Below, piece by piece: positions 7,291-16,400 of a stretch of 32,860 nt of DNA. Every line of letters starts with the position of its first letter. Position 1 is the stretch's first letter. The stretch is from IMG/VR virus record IMGVR_UViG_3300027771_000003, positions 1 through 32,860 of that record; one strand, given 5' to 3'. Both the position numbers and the translations under genes were made by a program. This stretch comes from a virus. The notes beneath the pieces were generated by a model. The model was not told where the DNA came from. It saw nothing but the letters and a program-made list of their open reading frames with translations, and searched no databases.

Positions 7291-8127
7291 ATGGCAGCAT
7301 CAACTACTACTACATTAGACGACCTGTTCGCTAATATCATTAAAGAAGCGATTTTCGTATCGCAAGAAACTTCCCTTGTTCGTAACCTCGTTACTACTTA
7401 TGACATTTCTGGCGAAGCTGGCAAAGTCGTTCAAGTTCCAGTTTACGGTGAGACTACCGCCTCGGCATTGACCGAAGGGTCGGATATGTCTAGCACTGCA
7501 ATCTCAACCACTAGCAAGTCAATCACTGTATCAGAATCAGGCGTTCAAGCCTTGTTGACCGATATGGCTGCTAAATCTGCTATGGGTGACGTTGCTGGTG
7601 ACTTAGGCCGCATCCTTGGCGAAGCCGTTGCTAAGAAGATGGATAAAGACCTTATTGCATTGTTCGCTGGTTTCAGCGCAGGCCAAGGTACAGCCGCACA
7701 GGAAATTACTGTTGCTGACATTGTTAAAGCTGCCGCAGTATTAAGCGCTAATAACGCTACAGGCACACCATCTGCTGTAATCCATCCGTACCAAGCGTAC
7801 CAGTTGAAGTCTAACCTAACCAATGCTTTCGTTAACCCGAATGGCGGTGACCTACAGAACGAAGCCATGAGAACTGGGTTCGTTGCCAATATCGCAGGCG
7901 TTAACATCTATGAATCATCCAATATTCTTATTGATGGTTCTGGTGATGCTATCGGTGCATTGTTTACTCCAGCCGCACTAGGTTTAGCGATCAAGTGGGA
8001 CATCAACATTGAACCTCAAAGGGACGCTAGTATGCGTGGTTTTGAGCTTAACGCTACTGCATGTTTCGGTGTGGGCGAGTTGGTTGACGCTTACGGTCAG
8101 AGTCTAACCTTTGACGCTGCCCTGTAA
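7291..8127 (+). CDS. Major capsid protein (HK97 fold)
   Basis: A 278-residue coat protein that builds the icosahedral shell. The pattern of an N-terminal helix, a VVQVPVYGETTASALTEGSD loop segment, a long SVTVSE/ALLTDMA spine region and a C-terminal FELNATACFGVGELVDAYG strand is typical of small HK97-fold capsids. It follows the scaffold and precedes connector genes. I take ATG 7291 because the in-frame GTG at 7282 is inside the AAGGTG ribosome site. It lacks a long N-terminal delta domain, agreeing with a separate scaffold gene. The codons look well biased for high expression. Confidence 0.88.
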   Translation: MAASTTTTLDDLFANIIKEAIFVSQETSLVRNLVTTYDISGEAGKVVQVPVYGETTASALTEGSDMSSTAISTTSKSITVSESGVQALLTDMAAKSAMGDVAGDLGRILGEAVAKKMDKDLIALFAGFSAGQGTAAQEITVADIVKAAAVLSANNATGTPSAVIHPYQAYQLKSNLTNAFVNPNGGDLQNEAMRTGFVANIAGVNIYESSNILIDGSGDAIGALFTPAALGLAIKWDINIEPQRDASMRGFELNATACFGVGELVDAYGQSLTFDAAL

Positions 8128-8137
8128 GGAGTAGTTC

Positions 8138-8551
8138 ATGGCTATGAGTGCTGACAAAGACTTGTCGGCCATCTTACCTGACATTCTAACCCTTGGGATT
8201 AACTCATTTGTGAGTGAGCATTCCAAGGCAAAGACTGATCTTGTGCGTAGATTACGCAGGGATTGGTGGCCTAAAAAGGGTCTGTCAGGTGAGCTTAATG
8301 CCAGCCTACTCACTGAATCTCAGTTTGCCAAGTGTGCTGCTTATCTAGTGTTGTGGAAGTACGCAATACCGATGCTGGCTACATGGGATGAAGGAGATCG
8401 CTTTTATAAGATGATTTCCTTTTACAAGCTGCGCTTTGAAGAGGAGTGGGACGAGTTATTAATTGATGGGATTGAGTATGACGCAGACGACGATGGAGTT
8501 GTCACTGAATCAGAAAAACTACCCATCCATTTTGGCAGGTTGACACGCTAA
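8138..8551 (+). CDS. Head-tail connector / head completion protein
   Basis: A 137-residue protein beginning at ATG 8138 behind an AAGGAG site (8126-8131). The DWWPKKGLSGELNASLLTES region, then YLVLWKYAIPMLATWDEGD and FYKLRFEEEWDELL, resembles proteins found between capsid and tail genes in siphoviruses that plug or adapt the portal. Function is inferred from family resemblance and order. Its stop shares bases with the next start (TAATG). Confidence 0.7.
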   Translation: MAMSADKDLSAILPDILTLGINSFVSEHSKAKTDLVRRLRRDWWPKKGLSGELNASLLTESQFAKCAAYLVLWKYAIPMLATWDEGDRFYKMISFYKLRFEEEWDELLIDGIEYDADDDGVVTESEKLPIHFGRLTR

Positions 8552-8976
8552 TGAATATCGGCATCACGATTAACACTTCTGCGGTAATGGCAGCTTTGAA
8601 AAAAGCGAGACCATCACCAAGGACGACTGAACGCGCTCTAGGTAGGGCCGCATCAGGACATATTTTAGATATGTTGAAACGTGTTGATAGTGGTGTCGGT
8701 CTTAATGGTCGCTTCAAGCCATACCATCCAAAGTATGCAGAATATCGAGCTAAAAAAGGTCGTGGTACAAATTCTGTAAATCTACAGTTCACAGGCAAAA
8801 TGCTTGCGGGCGTTAAGTTAATGACTAAAAGCCCGTCAAAGGCTGTCATTGGATTTACTCAAGAAGTAGAGCGGAAAAAGGCGATTAGTAACCAACGCAA
8901 ACGTCCTTGGTTCGGCGTGACTGACAGTGAGCAAGCGCAAATAACATCACGATTCAAGCGGGATATTTTCCGATGA
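8551..8976 (+). CDS. Tail completion / virion morphogenesis protein (Mu gpG or HK97 gp10-like)
   Basis: A 141-residue basic protein. Features are an N-terminal beta strand, a helix with GRAASGHILDML, a Gly/Lys-rich loop (YRAKKGRGTN), then LQFTGKMLAGVKL and a C-terminal RKRPWFGVTDSE. The TGKML and RPWFG motifs are typical of phage virion morphogenesis and HK97 gp10-type proteins, which finish the neck or tail end. It is coupled on both sides: TAATG upstream, ATGA downstream. Confidence 0.75.
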   Translation: MNIGITINTSAVMAALKKARPSPRTTERALGRAASGHILDMLKRVDSGVGLNGRFKPYHPKYAEYRAKKGRGTNSVNLQFTGKMLAGVKLMTKSPSKAVIGFTQEVERKKAISNQRKRPWFGVTDSEQAQITSRFKRDIFR

Positions 8977-9395
8977 GTGCGAGAGAAAATATTGCAGCTA
9001 ACATTGTAACAGTCTTGGAACTAATGATTAACCCGATGTTAAAGAAGATCACTCGCCAGCCATTTGATTATGAGCGGCTTTCTAATGCGCAGTTTCCCGC
9101 AGTTTGGGTTCAGAGTGCAGAAGAAATTAGAGAAGATATGACGCTCAGTGGAAATAGAGAATCCACTATTAATTACCAAATTGTTGGCTTTGTTAAAGGA
9201 GTCAACATTGATACAGCACGAAACGAATTGATTGAAGGTATTGAAAACGCTCTGGACGTTGACCGCACAAGAGGCGGCTACGCTAAGGACACACAAATAC
9301 TATCAGTAGATACAGATCAAGGCGCTACTGACCCAGTTGGCGGTATTACGTTAACGGCTCAAGTTCGTTATCAGTATATGAGAGGCGAATCCTAA
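8973..9395 (+). CDS. Tail terminator / minor tail protein U-like
   Basis: A 140-residue alpha/beta protein with FPAVWVQSAEE, INYQIVGFVKG and a C-terminal GGITLTAQVRYQYMRGE strand. This composition, size and position just before the major tail protein are those of tail terminator proteins, which stop tail-tube growth and join it to the head. Direct sequence evidence is weaker than position. Its stop overlaps the following small gene (TAATG at 9393-9397). Confidence 0.7.
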   Translation: MSARENIAANIVTVLELMINPMLKKITRQPFDYERLSNAQFPAVWVQSAEEIREDMTLSGNRESTINYQIVGFVKGVNIDTARNELIEGIENALDVDRTRGGYAKDTQILSVDTDQGATDPVGGITLTAQVRYQYMRGES

Positions 9396-9541
9396 TGAAA
9401 ATGTACAAAGGTAAATCATCCGTGATCGTTCACCCATCACAGATTGAGATCATGAAATCACGCGGTTGGTTAGAGCATAAGCCAACCGCAGCTAAACCAA
9501 AGAAAGTAATCACAACGGAGGCCGATAATGGCAACGCATAA
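9395..9541 (+). CDS. 48-residue protein between tail terminator and major tail gene
   Basis: A very short gene: ATG 9395 overlaps the previous stop, and its own last 14 bases overlap the major tail gene. The product starts MKMYKGKSSVIVHPSQ, continues with a helix-like IEIMKSRGWLE segment, and ends in a Lys-rich tail. The tight overlaps on both sides suggest it is translated. Similar short proteins with a ...HPSQ...MKSRGW pattern occur between connector and tail genes in other phages as far as I recall. Its role is unknown. Confidence 0.65.
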   Translation: MKMYKGKSSVIVHPSQIEIMKSRGWLEHKPTAAKPKKVITTEADNGNA

Positions 9542-9917
9542 CGCATCACAGGGTTTAATCAAAGTCGGCTCTGACACACTAGGCGAATTAAAGTCGTTTA
9601 ATTTCAGTGAGACCGCAGGGACGATTGAGACCACAAATCTATCGTCAACAGCTAAGACGTTCGCAGTCGGTCAAACCTCTTTTTCGGGTTCAGCCGAGGC
9701 TTTTTGGGATAACGATGATGCGTCTCAAACTGCTTTATCTAATGGCGCTATTGTCACGATGCATTTCTACCCAGAGGGCGCAACAACGGGCGATAAGTTT
9801 CGTTCTGGTACTTGTATCGTTTCCGAAGTGTCAACCAGTTTATCAACACAAGGAACGGTTGATGCGAGCTTCTCCTTCACGGGTTCAGGCGTTTTAACCG
9901 AAGCCACTGTTGCTTAA
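9528..9917 (+). CDS. Major tail tube protein
   Basis: A 129-residue, beta-rich, Ser/Thr-rich protein behind a strong ACGGAGG site (9517-9523). The pattern of GLIKVGSDTLGELKSFNFSE, TIETTNLSS, then FSGSAEAFWDNDD and DASFSFTGSGVL fits small siphophage tail-tube subunits, which stack as hexameric rings. It lies between the terminator and the chaperone pair, exactly where the tube gene is expected. Confidence 0.85.
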   Translation: MATHNASQGLIKVGSDTLGELKSFNFSETAGTIETTNLSSTAKTFAVGQTSFSGSAEAFWDNDDASQTALSNGAIVTMHFYPEGATTGDKFRSGTCIVSEVSTSLSTQGTVDASFSFTGSGVLTEATVA

Positions 9918-9932
9918 AAAGTTTAGCGGCTA

Positions 9933-9987
9933 GGGCTTCGGCCTGAAAAGCGTTTTCCCCGATGCGTTGCCGTTAATTCAATCGGGG
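9933..9987 (+). terminator. Possible attenuator: two hairpins after the major tail gene
   Basis: Within the 94-base gap after the tube gene there is a GGC-TTCG-GCC stem-loop (9934-9943) and a second inverted repeat, CCCCGAT (9957-9963) with ATCGGGG (9981-9987). Neither is followed by a run of T, so a partial terminator or mRNA end-protecting structure fits better than a full stop. This would lower expression of the chaperones compared with the abundant tube protein. Confidence 0.4.
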
Positions 9988-10011
9988 GATTAACTAATTG
10001 GGGAATTATCC

Positions 10012-10353
10012 ATGAGTAAAATTATAGATTCAGCGACAGTCCATTTCACCGAGCGTATGTCGAACATCCGTTCTCTTGTTGTTCCTGAATGGGATAGCAC
10101 TGAAATCTTCTTTCGCCCTAGCATGAACTTTAAAGATCAAGGCATTGTTCTCAAGTTGCATGGTGATGGACTACCAGCCGAAGCAATTGTTATGACGCTC
10201 ATTTTGAAAGCTATGGATAAAGATGGCTCTAAGATGTTCGTAAGAGCCGACAAGACTGAACTGTTACTTCGCGTTGATCCCGAAGTAGTGAGTCGAATTG
10301 TTAGTGATATGAGTGACGATGAGCCAACCGTTGAGGATGCAATAAAAAACTAA
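10012..10353 (+). CDS. Tail assembly chaperone, short form (gpG analogue)
   Basis: A 113-residue protein between the tube and tape-measure genes. By analogy with lambda gpG it coats the tape measure during tail assembly and is not in the finished virion. It ends in an acidic MSDDEPTVEDAIKN tail and its last codons contain a slippery heptamer (10344-10350). Most ribosomes should stop at 10351-10353; a minority make the longer fusion listed separately. Confidence 0.85.
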   Translation: MSKIIDSATVHFTERMSNIRSLVVPEWDSTEIFFRPSMNFKDQGIVLKLHGDGLPAEAIVMTLILKAMDKDGSKMFVRADKTELLLRVDPEVVSRIVSDMSDDEPTVEDAIKN

Positions 10354-10487
10354 AACAGGATCATGATTTGCGTTTCGCAATGGTATTAGCGGAACACCTT
10401 CACAAAACGCTGGAGGAAATCATGGTCTTGAGTACCGATGAAATAATATTGTGGGCAGCTTTTTTGGAGTTAAAGAATGGCAAGTGA
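10012..10487 (+). CDS. Tail assembly chaperone, -1 frameshift fusion (gpGT analogue)
   Basis: Slipping back one base at A-AAA-AAC (10344-10350) bypasses the 10351 stop and continues through 45 more codons, from CTA at 10350 to the TGA at 10485-10487, giving about 158 residues. The extension begins LKQDHDLRFAMVLAEHLHKT and ends in TDEIILWAAFLELKNGK, the kind of hydrophobic-aromatic ending seen in T domains that recruit tube subunits. The extension has no ATG positioned for independent expression of all of it and overlaps the tape-measure start by 11 bases, the classic arrangement. Confidence 0.85.
10344..10350 (+). promoter_or_regulatory. -1 ribosomal frameshift site AAAAAAC
   Basis: The zero-frame codons ATA-AAA-AAC make the canonical X-XXY-YYZ heptamer A-AAA-AAC, followed directly by the zero-frame TAA. 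Re-pairing on AAA-AAA lets ribosomes enter the open -1 frame. I did not find an obvious strong downstream hairpin by eye. Confidence 0.85.
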
Positions 10488-12333
10488 AAACGTCAATATA
10501 GTCATTAAAGCTGTTGATAAGACGAAGCGGTCTTTTCGTGCGGTGACTATGGGCCTGAACGCAATTAAGAAGGTTGCTTTTTCTATGCAATCCGCTTTGA
10601 TTGCGGTTGGCGTTGCTGGCTTCGGCTACCTTGTTAAAAAGTCTATGGATGCCACTGATGCCCTCGGCAAGTTTGCTGACAAGGTTGGCATAGGAACGGC
10701 TGAATTAGGCGGTCTAAGACACGCAGCAGAATTAACAGGCGTTGCTACCAATACTCTTGATATGGGCCTTCAGCGGATGGTTAGGCGTGTCTCTGAGGCC
10801 GCTAGTGGTTCAGGTGAAGCTAAAGACGCTTTAATTGAGCTTGGCCTAAGTGCTAAAGCATTAAACGAACTCGCCCCTGACCAACAATTCCGAGCAATAG
10901 CAGATGCTATGGAAGGTGTTGCGGGTCAAGGTAACAAGGTTCGTTTAGCAATGCGTCTATTTGATACCGAGGGCGTGGCGTTAGTTAACACCCTGAAAGG
11001 CGGTAGTGCTGCATTAATCGAGATGGACAAAGAAGCCGAGCGTTTAGGTTTAAGGTTGAGTCGTGGTTTAGTTAAAGGCGTTGAACGTGCTAATACCGCT
11101 ATCACCAACCTAACCAGTTTCCTTGGCGGGATGTTTACTCGGACTGTTGCAGAACTTGCTCCAGCAATTGAAACCATCACTAAGCAATTACAGGCTTGGT
11201 TTGAAATGAAAGTTTCAAGCGCAGGCGGTGCGGGTCAGCTTGCTAAAGATATGGCCATAAGTATCGTATCGGCAGCTAGGTCAATCGTGTCAGCGTTTGG
11301 ATCAATCACTAATTCTATCATAGGTTTTAGTAACGCTATGGGTGGCGTTGAAAACATCTATGAGCGTATGTTTGGCGACAAGCAAACCGTTAGTCTCTTA
11401 GAAGAAAAGATTGCCAGCACCGTTATTCAAATGAAGATGCTGCAAGATATGAGCAAGGGTAATAAGCCTTTAATTGCCTCACAAGCGCCCATGATCGCTG
11501 AACTGGAATTATCACTTTCCACTATGCGTGAAATGATAGCGACAGGTGACATTCTTAAAACAAATCCAATCACGCCAAAAATAGACACTTCCAGTACGCT
11601 AGAAGCTCTTGATTTGGTGCTGGCTAAACTCGCAGAAGTCAGCACTAAGAACGGCATTGAAGACGTTACAAGTCGCGATACAGCTTTAATTGATTTAACA
11701 GCAATGACGAACAGCCAGTTGATTGATTTGCAAGATGGTTACGCAGCAATGGCTGAGGGTAAGGCTTTAGCTCATCAAAACAGAATGACCGAATTAACGC
11801 ATCAATACCTATCCAAACAAAGCGCCATGCAGAAAGCCTCCAAGGTTAAAGGTTTTGACGATCTTCAAGATGAAGGTAAAGAAACTCTTAAAGTATTGAG
11901 CGGTCATTACAAAACAGCGTTCGCACTTAATAAGGCGTTTGCTCTTAAAGACGCTCTAGTTAATACATACAAGGCAGTTTCATTAGCACTAGCTTCGGCC
12001 CCATTCCCGATTAACCTCGGCTTAGGTGCTTTAGCGTTAGTTAACGGCATGGCTCAAGTCTCCGCTATCCGAAGCACTCAGTTCCGTGAAAAGGGCGGGC
12101 CTATGAGTGCGGGCAATCCATATATTGTTGGAGAGCGCGGGCCTGAACTTATTGTTCCTAACCACGCCTCAAACGTAGTGCCAAACGATCAATTAGCGGG
12201 CGGCAATTACACCATCAATATCTCAGCTAACGACACAGCAGGCTTTGACCAGCTACTAATGAAGCGTAGGGGAACAATCATGAGCCTTATTAATCAGTCG
12301 TTGAATGAGCGCGGGAGGCCAGCATTAGCATGA
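10477..12333 (+). CDS. Tail tape-measure protein
   Basis: A 618-residue protein that sets tail length and is ejected with the DNA. It has a conserved N-terminal region (SMDATDALGKFADKVGIGT, then a GLRHAAELTGVATNTLD segment) typical of phage tape measures, a long helical middle, a hydrophobic stretch around residues 500-525, and the C-terminal IVGERGPELIVP motif. At roughly 0.15 nm per residue the tail would be around 90 nm, a short siphophage tail; this is inference. The start overlaps the chaperone extension and the stop overlaps the next gene by 4 bases. Confidence 0.92.
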   Translation: MASENVNIVIKAVDKTKRSFRAVTMGLNAIKKVAFSMQSALIAVGVAGFGYLVKKSMDATDALGKFADKVGIGTAELGGLRHAAELTGVATNTLDMGLQRMVRRVSEAASGSGEAKDALIELGLSAKALNELAPDQQFRAIADAMEGVAGQGNKVRLAMRLFDTEGVALVNTLKGGSAALIEMDKEAERLGLRLSRGLVKGVERANTAITNLTSFLGGMFTRTVAELAPAIETITKQLQAWFEMKVSSAGGAGQLAKDMAISIVSAARSIVSAFGSITNSIIGFSNAMGGVENIYERMFGDKQTVSLLEEKIASTVIQMKMLQDMSKGNKPLIASQAPMIAELELSLSTMREMIATGDILKTNPITPKIDTSSTLEALDLVLAKLAEVSTKNGIEDVTSRDTALIDLTAMTNSQLIDLQDGYAAMAEGKALAHQNRMTELTHQYLSKQSAMQKASKVKGFDDLQDEGKETLKVLSGHYKTAFALNKAFALKDALVNTYKAVSLALASAPFPINLGLGALALVNGMAQVSAIRSTQFREKGGPMSAGNPYIVGERGPELIVPNHASNVVPNDQLAGGNYTINISANDTAGFDQLLMKRRGTIMSLINQSLNERGRPALA

Positions 12334-12902
12334 CCTATCCAACCACACCAACATTCAATGCGCTAAAAGTAGGCTCAGAAAGTCCGACGCTATTTTCTAA
12401 AGCGGTCAATGGTCGCACTCAAAGCCGAAAGATTGGCGGTCAATCCTGGTCGTTTACGGCTGGCTATGCGCCAATGACTCAGGCTGAGTTTAAACCTGTG
12501 TGGGCGTATTTAATCGCTAGAAAAGGCAGGCATGGCGTATTTACTGTAGTACCTCCTGTAATCTCTTCTACGAGTGGAACTGGCACAGGCACAGTAACGT
12601 GTACAACAGCAGCGATAGGCGCAGTAGCGGTCACTGTAGCGGGTCTTACGGGTACTCTAAAGACAGGGGACTTCGTTAAGTTCGCAAACCATACAAAAGT
12701 TTATATGTTGACCGCAGATCGTGATGGAGCTGGGGCAATTGCCATTGAGCCACCACTCACATCTGCACTCGCATCAAACGAACAAATGACTTACAACGAT
12801 GTGCCTTTCACTGTTCGCCTAGATAACGATTTGGTTGAGTTTAATATCGGTGGAAGCCCACTGTATAAGATTCGTGAAGTCGATTTCGTGGAGGCGTTAT
12901 GA
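12330..12902 (+). CDS. Distal tail / minor tail protein
   Basis: A 190-residue protein right after the tape measure. It opens with TYPTTPTFNALKVGSESPT, has SWSFTAGYAPMTQAEFKPVW, then a Gly/Thr-rich insert, and DFVKFANHTKVYMLTAD. I recognise this pattern from siphophage proteins encoded between the tape measure and tip proteins, analogous in position to distal tail proteins that cap the tube. Both ends overlap neighbours (ATGA). Confidence 0.75.
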   Translation: MTYPTTPTFNALKVGSESPTLFSKAVNGRTQSRKIGGQSWSFTAGYAPMTQAEFKPVWAYLIARKGRHGVFTVVPPVISSTSGTGTGTVTCTTAAIGAVAVTVAGLTGTLKTGDFVKFANHTKVYMLTADRDGAGAIAIEPPLTSALASNEQMTYNDVPFTVRLDNDLVEFNIGGSPLYKIREVDFVEAL

Positions 12903-13453
12903 GTCGTGGTATTCATGCTGACGTAATCACTGAGCTTGCCAAAGATTCGTTTAATACGGCTCATTTATTGCAGATAGATTTTGCAACCCCGATTTATTTA
13001 ACTGAGTCGCTTTACTCTATTACGCATGGTGGAAACACTTACGACTCAAGCAGTCATTTTATGAGCCTTTCAGATATTTCAGAAGCCTCAGACATTCAGT
13101 TGGGTAGCGTGTCAATCGGTCTAAGCGGTGTAAGCCAAGAATATATTGCCATTCTCTTGGGTCAGACTTACATAGACAGGCGTGTAGTTATAAGCCGAGT
13201 TGTTCTATCCGATGCAAATACCATCATAGGAAATCCGATTGTAATTTATGATGGTCGAACTCAGTCTTTTTCAATCAAAGATGGGTCAAATTCCAGCAAC
13301 ATTAATCTGATTGCATCTAGTCACTGGGCCGATTTTGAGAAAAAGTCAGGCCGTAGAACCAACAGCAACAGTCAAAAAATCCATTTTTCCGCAGATAAGG
13401 GCTTTGAGTTCGCGCCCAATACAATGCGTGATCTAAAGTGGGGCCGCGCATAA
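12899..13453 (+). CDS. Tail tip / baseplate protein (DUF2163-like)
   Basis: A 184-residue protein. The N-terminus, HLLQIDFATPIYLTESLYSI, then ITHGGNTYDSSSHFMSLSDI, and the later YDGRTQSFSIKDG segment resemble DUF2163-type tail proteins that lie before the large tip protein. Its end, RDLKWGRA, runs into the next gene through a TAATG overlap. It most likely links the tube to the central tip; that is from position and family pattern. Confidence 0.72.
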   Translation: MSRGIHADVITELAKDSFNTAHLLQIDFATPIYLTESLYSITHGGNTYDSSSHFMSLSDISEASDIQLGSVSIGLSGVSQEYIAILLGQTYIDRRVVISRVVLSDANTIIGNPIVIYDGRTQSFSIKDGSNSSNINLIASSHWADFEKKSGRRTNSNSQKIHFSADKGFEFAPNTMRDLKWGRA

Positions 13454-16400
13454 TGGGACTTTTTAGCTTTGTTGGCGACATTATTGATTTTGTTGGTGAT
13501 ATAGGCCAAACAATAATCGACATTACTGTTGATGCTCTTGGTGATGTGGTTGGTTGGCTTGTCAATATTCCCTCAATGGATGATTTAGAGGCGAAATACA
13601 AAGGCACATTAGTCAACAAACAATCAAACATTTCAGCCCGTCCTATTATATATGGGCAGAGAAAAGTAGGCGGCACTCGCGTATTTATGGCAACGAGTGG
13701 GGACGATAATACCTATCTCTACATCGTGCTTGATTTGTGCGAGGGCGAAATTCACAGTATTGGTGATATTTATATTAACGATGTTATTAGCACTGATAGT
13801 AAATTCTCAGGCTTAGTGACAATCAACAAGTATTTAGGCACTGATAGCCAAGCTGTAGACCCTATGCTTTTGGCTGCTTCAATTGGCTGGACTTCTGCCC
13901 ACAAACTATCTGGCGTGGCTTATTTGGCAGTTAGATTAAAATGGGATCAAGAGACATTCAGCGGCATCCCAACCATTCATGCAGTGGTGCAGGGAAAAAA
14001 GGTTTACGACCCGCGCACCAGCGCAACAGCAACAGTGGCGTTAAGCAGTAATCCAGCACTATGCCTACGAGATTATTTGACCAATTCTCGTTACGGCAAA
14101 GGCTTGGCAGCTTCATTCATTGACGATACCTTATTTAATGCGGCTGCAAATAAATGTGATGTGCTAGTAACTTCACACTCTGGCGGCAGCGGTACTCAAA
14201 AGATATTTGAATGTAATGGTGTAATCGACACTGAAAACACTGTTTTAATAAACGCTAAAAATTTGCTTTCATCCATGCGTGGTTTGATGCTTTACAGACA
14301 GGGATTGTACGGCCTAGTTATTGAAGACGAAGGTAGTTCGACATTCAGCTTTGATGAGTCACATATCATTGGTGGTTTAAGCATCCAAAGCGAAAGCAAA
14401 AAGACAAAATTCAATCGTATAATAGCCACCTTTCCCAACCCTGATGCTAACTGGCAGATGGATCAAATTGAATACCCAGTGGCAGGCAGTTCAGAAGAAG
14501 CAGGCTATCTAACAGAAGATGGCGGCATTGAGTTAGTTAAGCAGATCGACCTACCAACAACGACCAATATATACACAGCTAGAGACATTGCCGAGATAGC
14601 CCTAAAGCGTTCACGAAACGGATTAATTGTTAGCTTTACCGCAACAAGTGAAGCGTTGAGCGTGAGTGTGGGCGATATAGTTAGCATCACAAATAGCACC
14701 CCAGCTTGGTCGGCTAAACCCTTCCGAGTGCTTAAACTTAGCCTTAACTCCGATGGTACGGTTAGCCTTACGTTAATCGAGCATCAAGATAGCATCTACC
14801 CGTGGTCTACTAAGACCGAAGCGGACAATATCCCTGATACTAACTTACCTAATCCTTTCAGCGTAGTAGCGCCTACCAGTTTGGCAATTAGCACAGGAGC
14901 AACGCACTATCTACTTCAAACAGATGGGGCAATGCTTGTTCGCGCTAACGTGACTTGGACTGCGAGTGTAGATCAGTTTGTTACTCAATATGTAGTGCAA
15001 TGGAAATACGCCTCAGACTCAGTTTACGCAAACGATGTTACGACTTCTGCCGCCACCGCTTATATCTCAGGCTTTAAGACAGGCGAAAGTATAGATGTGC
15101 GCGTTAAGGCTGTATCTGCTTTAGGTGTGTCAAGCGCATGGTTGATTGTATCAGGGACATCCGTGACGGCTTATGCTACGGCTCCAGCACTACCCACAGG
15201 ATTTACAGCTACAGCAAAGCAAGGCGCTATTGAGCTAAATTGGACAAACCCAGCAGATGTTGATTTTGCTTATATAGAAATCAATCGTCATACAAGCAAC
15301 AGCCAAGGCGCATCAAGCCTATTCGTAAAGACAAGCAACACCACTATTATTGACCAAGTGGGTGAATCCACCACTCGCTACTATTGGGCTAGAGCGTTCA
15401 ACCGATCAGGTATATCAAGCGCGTGGACTTCTGTAGCTTACGCCACCTCGACAAGCTATCCCGTAGTAGACCCCACAATGACGCACACTGGTTTAGTGTA
15501 TTACGCCAGCAACCAAGCCAGCGCACCCGCTACACCAAGCGCCTCAAGCTACAGTTTTGCAACGGGAGCTATAACAGGCTTAACGTCTGGCTGGAGTATC
15601 ACGCCACCTGTATTAAACATTGGTCAAACTGGAAAGTATTGGTCGAGTCGTTGGGCGGTTGAAGAAACCACAAGCGGTGGCGGTACAGGCACACCCACAT
15701 TCCAAACAGCCGTAGCTCAGTTCACCTTTGATGGTGTGGTGACGTTTTCAAACTCAACTACATTAACGGATGGAAGTAATAGTATAAATGCGACCAGTTT
15801 TGATGCAGCAGGCGCAGCAGCAGCAGCACAAGCCGCCTCGGACGCAGTTGGTTCTGCAACACAAGCACGAATAGATGCTATAGCAGCAGCAGCAACCGAT
15901 GCTAGCACCAAGAAAACAGAAGCAATCGCTGCGGCAAATTTAACACTTTCTCAAACGCTAGCAAGTAAGGTTTACGCTCCAAGCACCACTGAAATCAATG
16001 GCGCATTTATTAAAACGGGAACTATTCAAGCCGCCTCAATTATTGCTGGCACGATCACTGGTTGGACGTTCAACGGCGGCACTATGGCCATCGGAACAGG
16101 TAATACACCAAGTTTTAAGGCTTTTGAGGTTAATGCGGCTGGCGCGGTTTGGACTGATGGAATCATTGGTGGCATTTTTAGCGGCAGCAACTTAAACGTC
16201 AGCACAGCGCCAGCGATAACAGGTGTTACACGACAAGCACATCCTGCTCTTTTTGGTCAAGTGCCCTCAAATCATGCGTCAACTAGTGCTCATGGCATTA
16301 GAGGGACAAATTTTTACGCAGTAGGCACCAGGGTACAGACGTCTGGCCTTATCGGTGCTGCAAACGGGTTCGACTTTTATGCTGAAGGGGCTGGCTCAAA

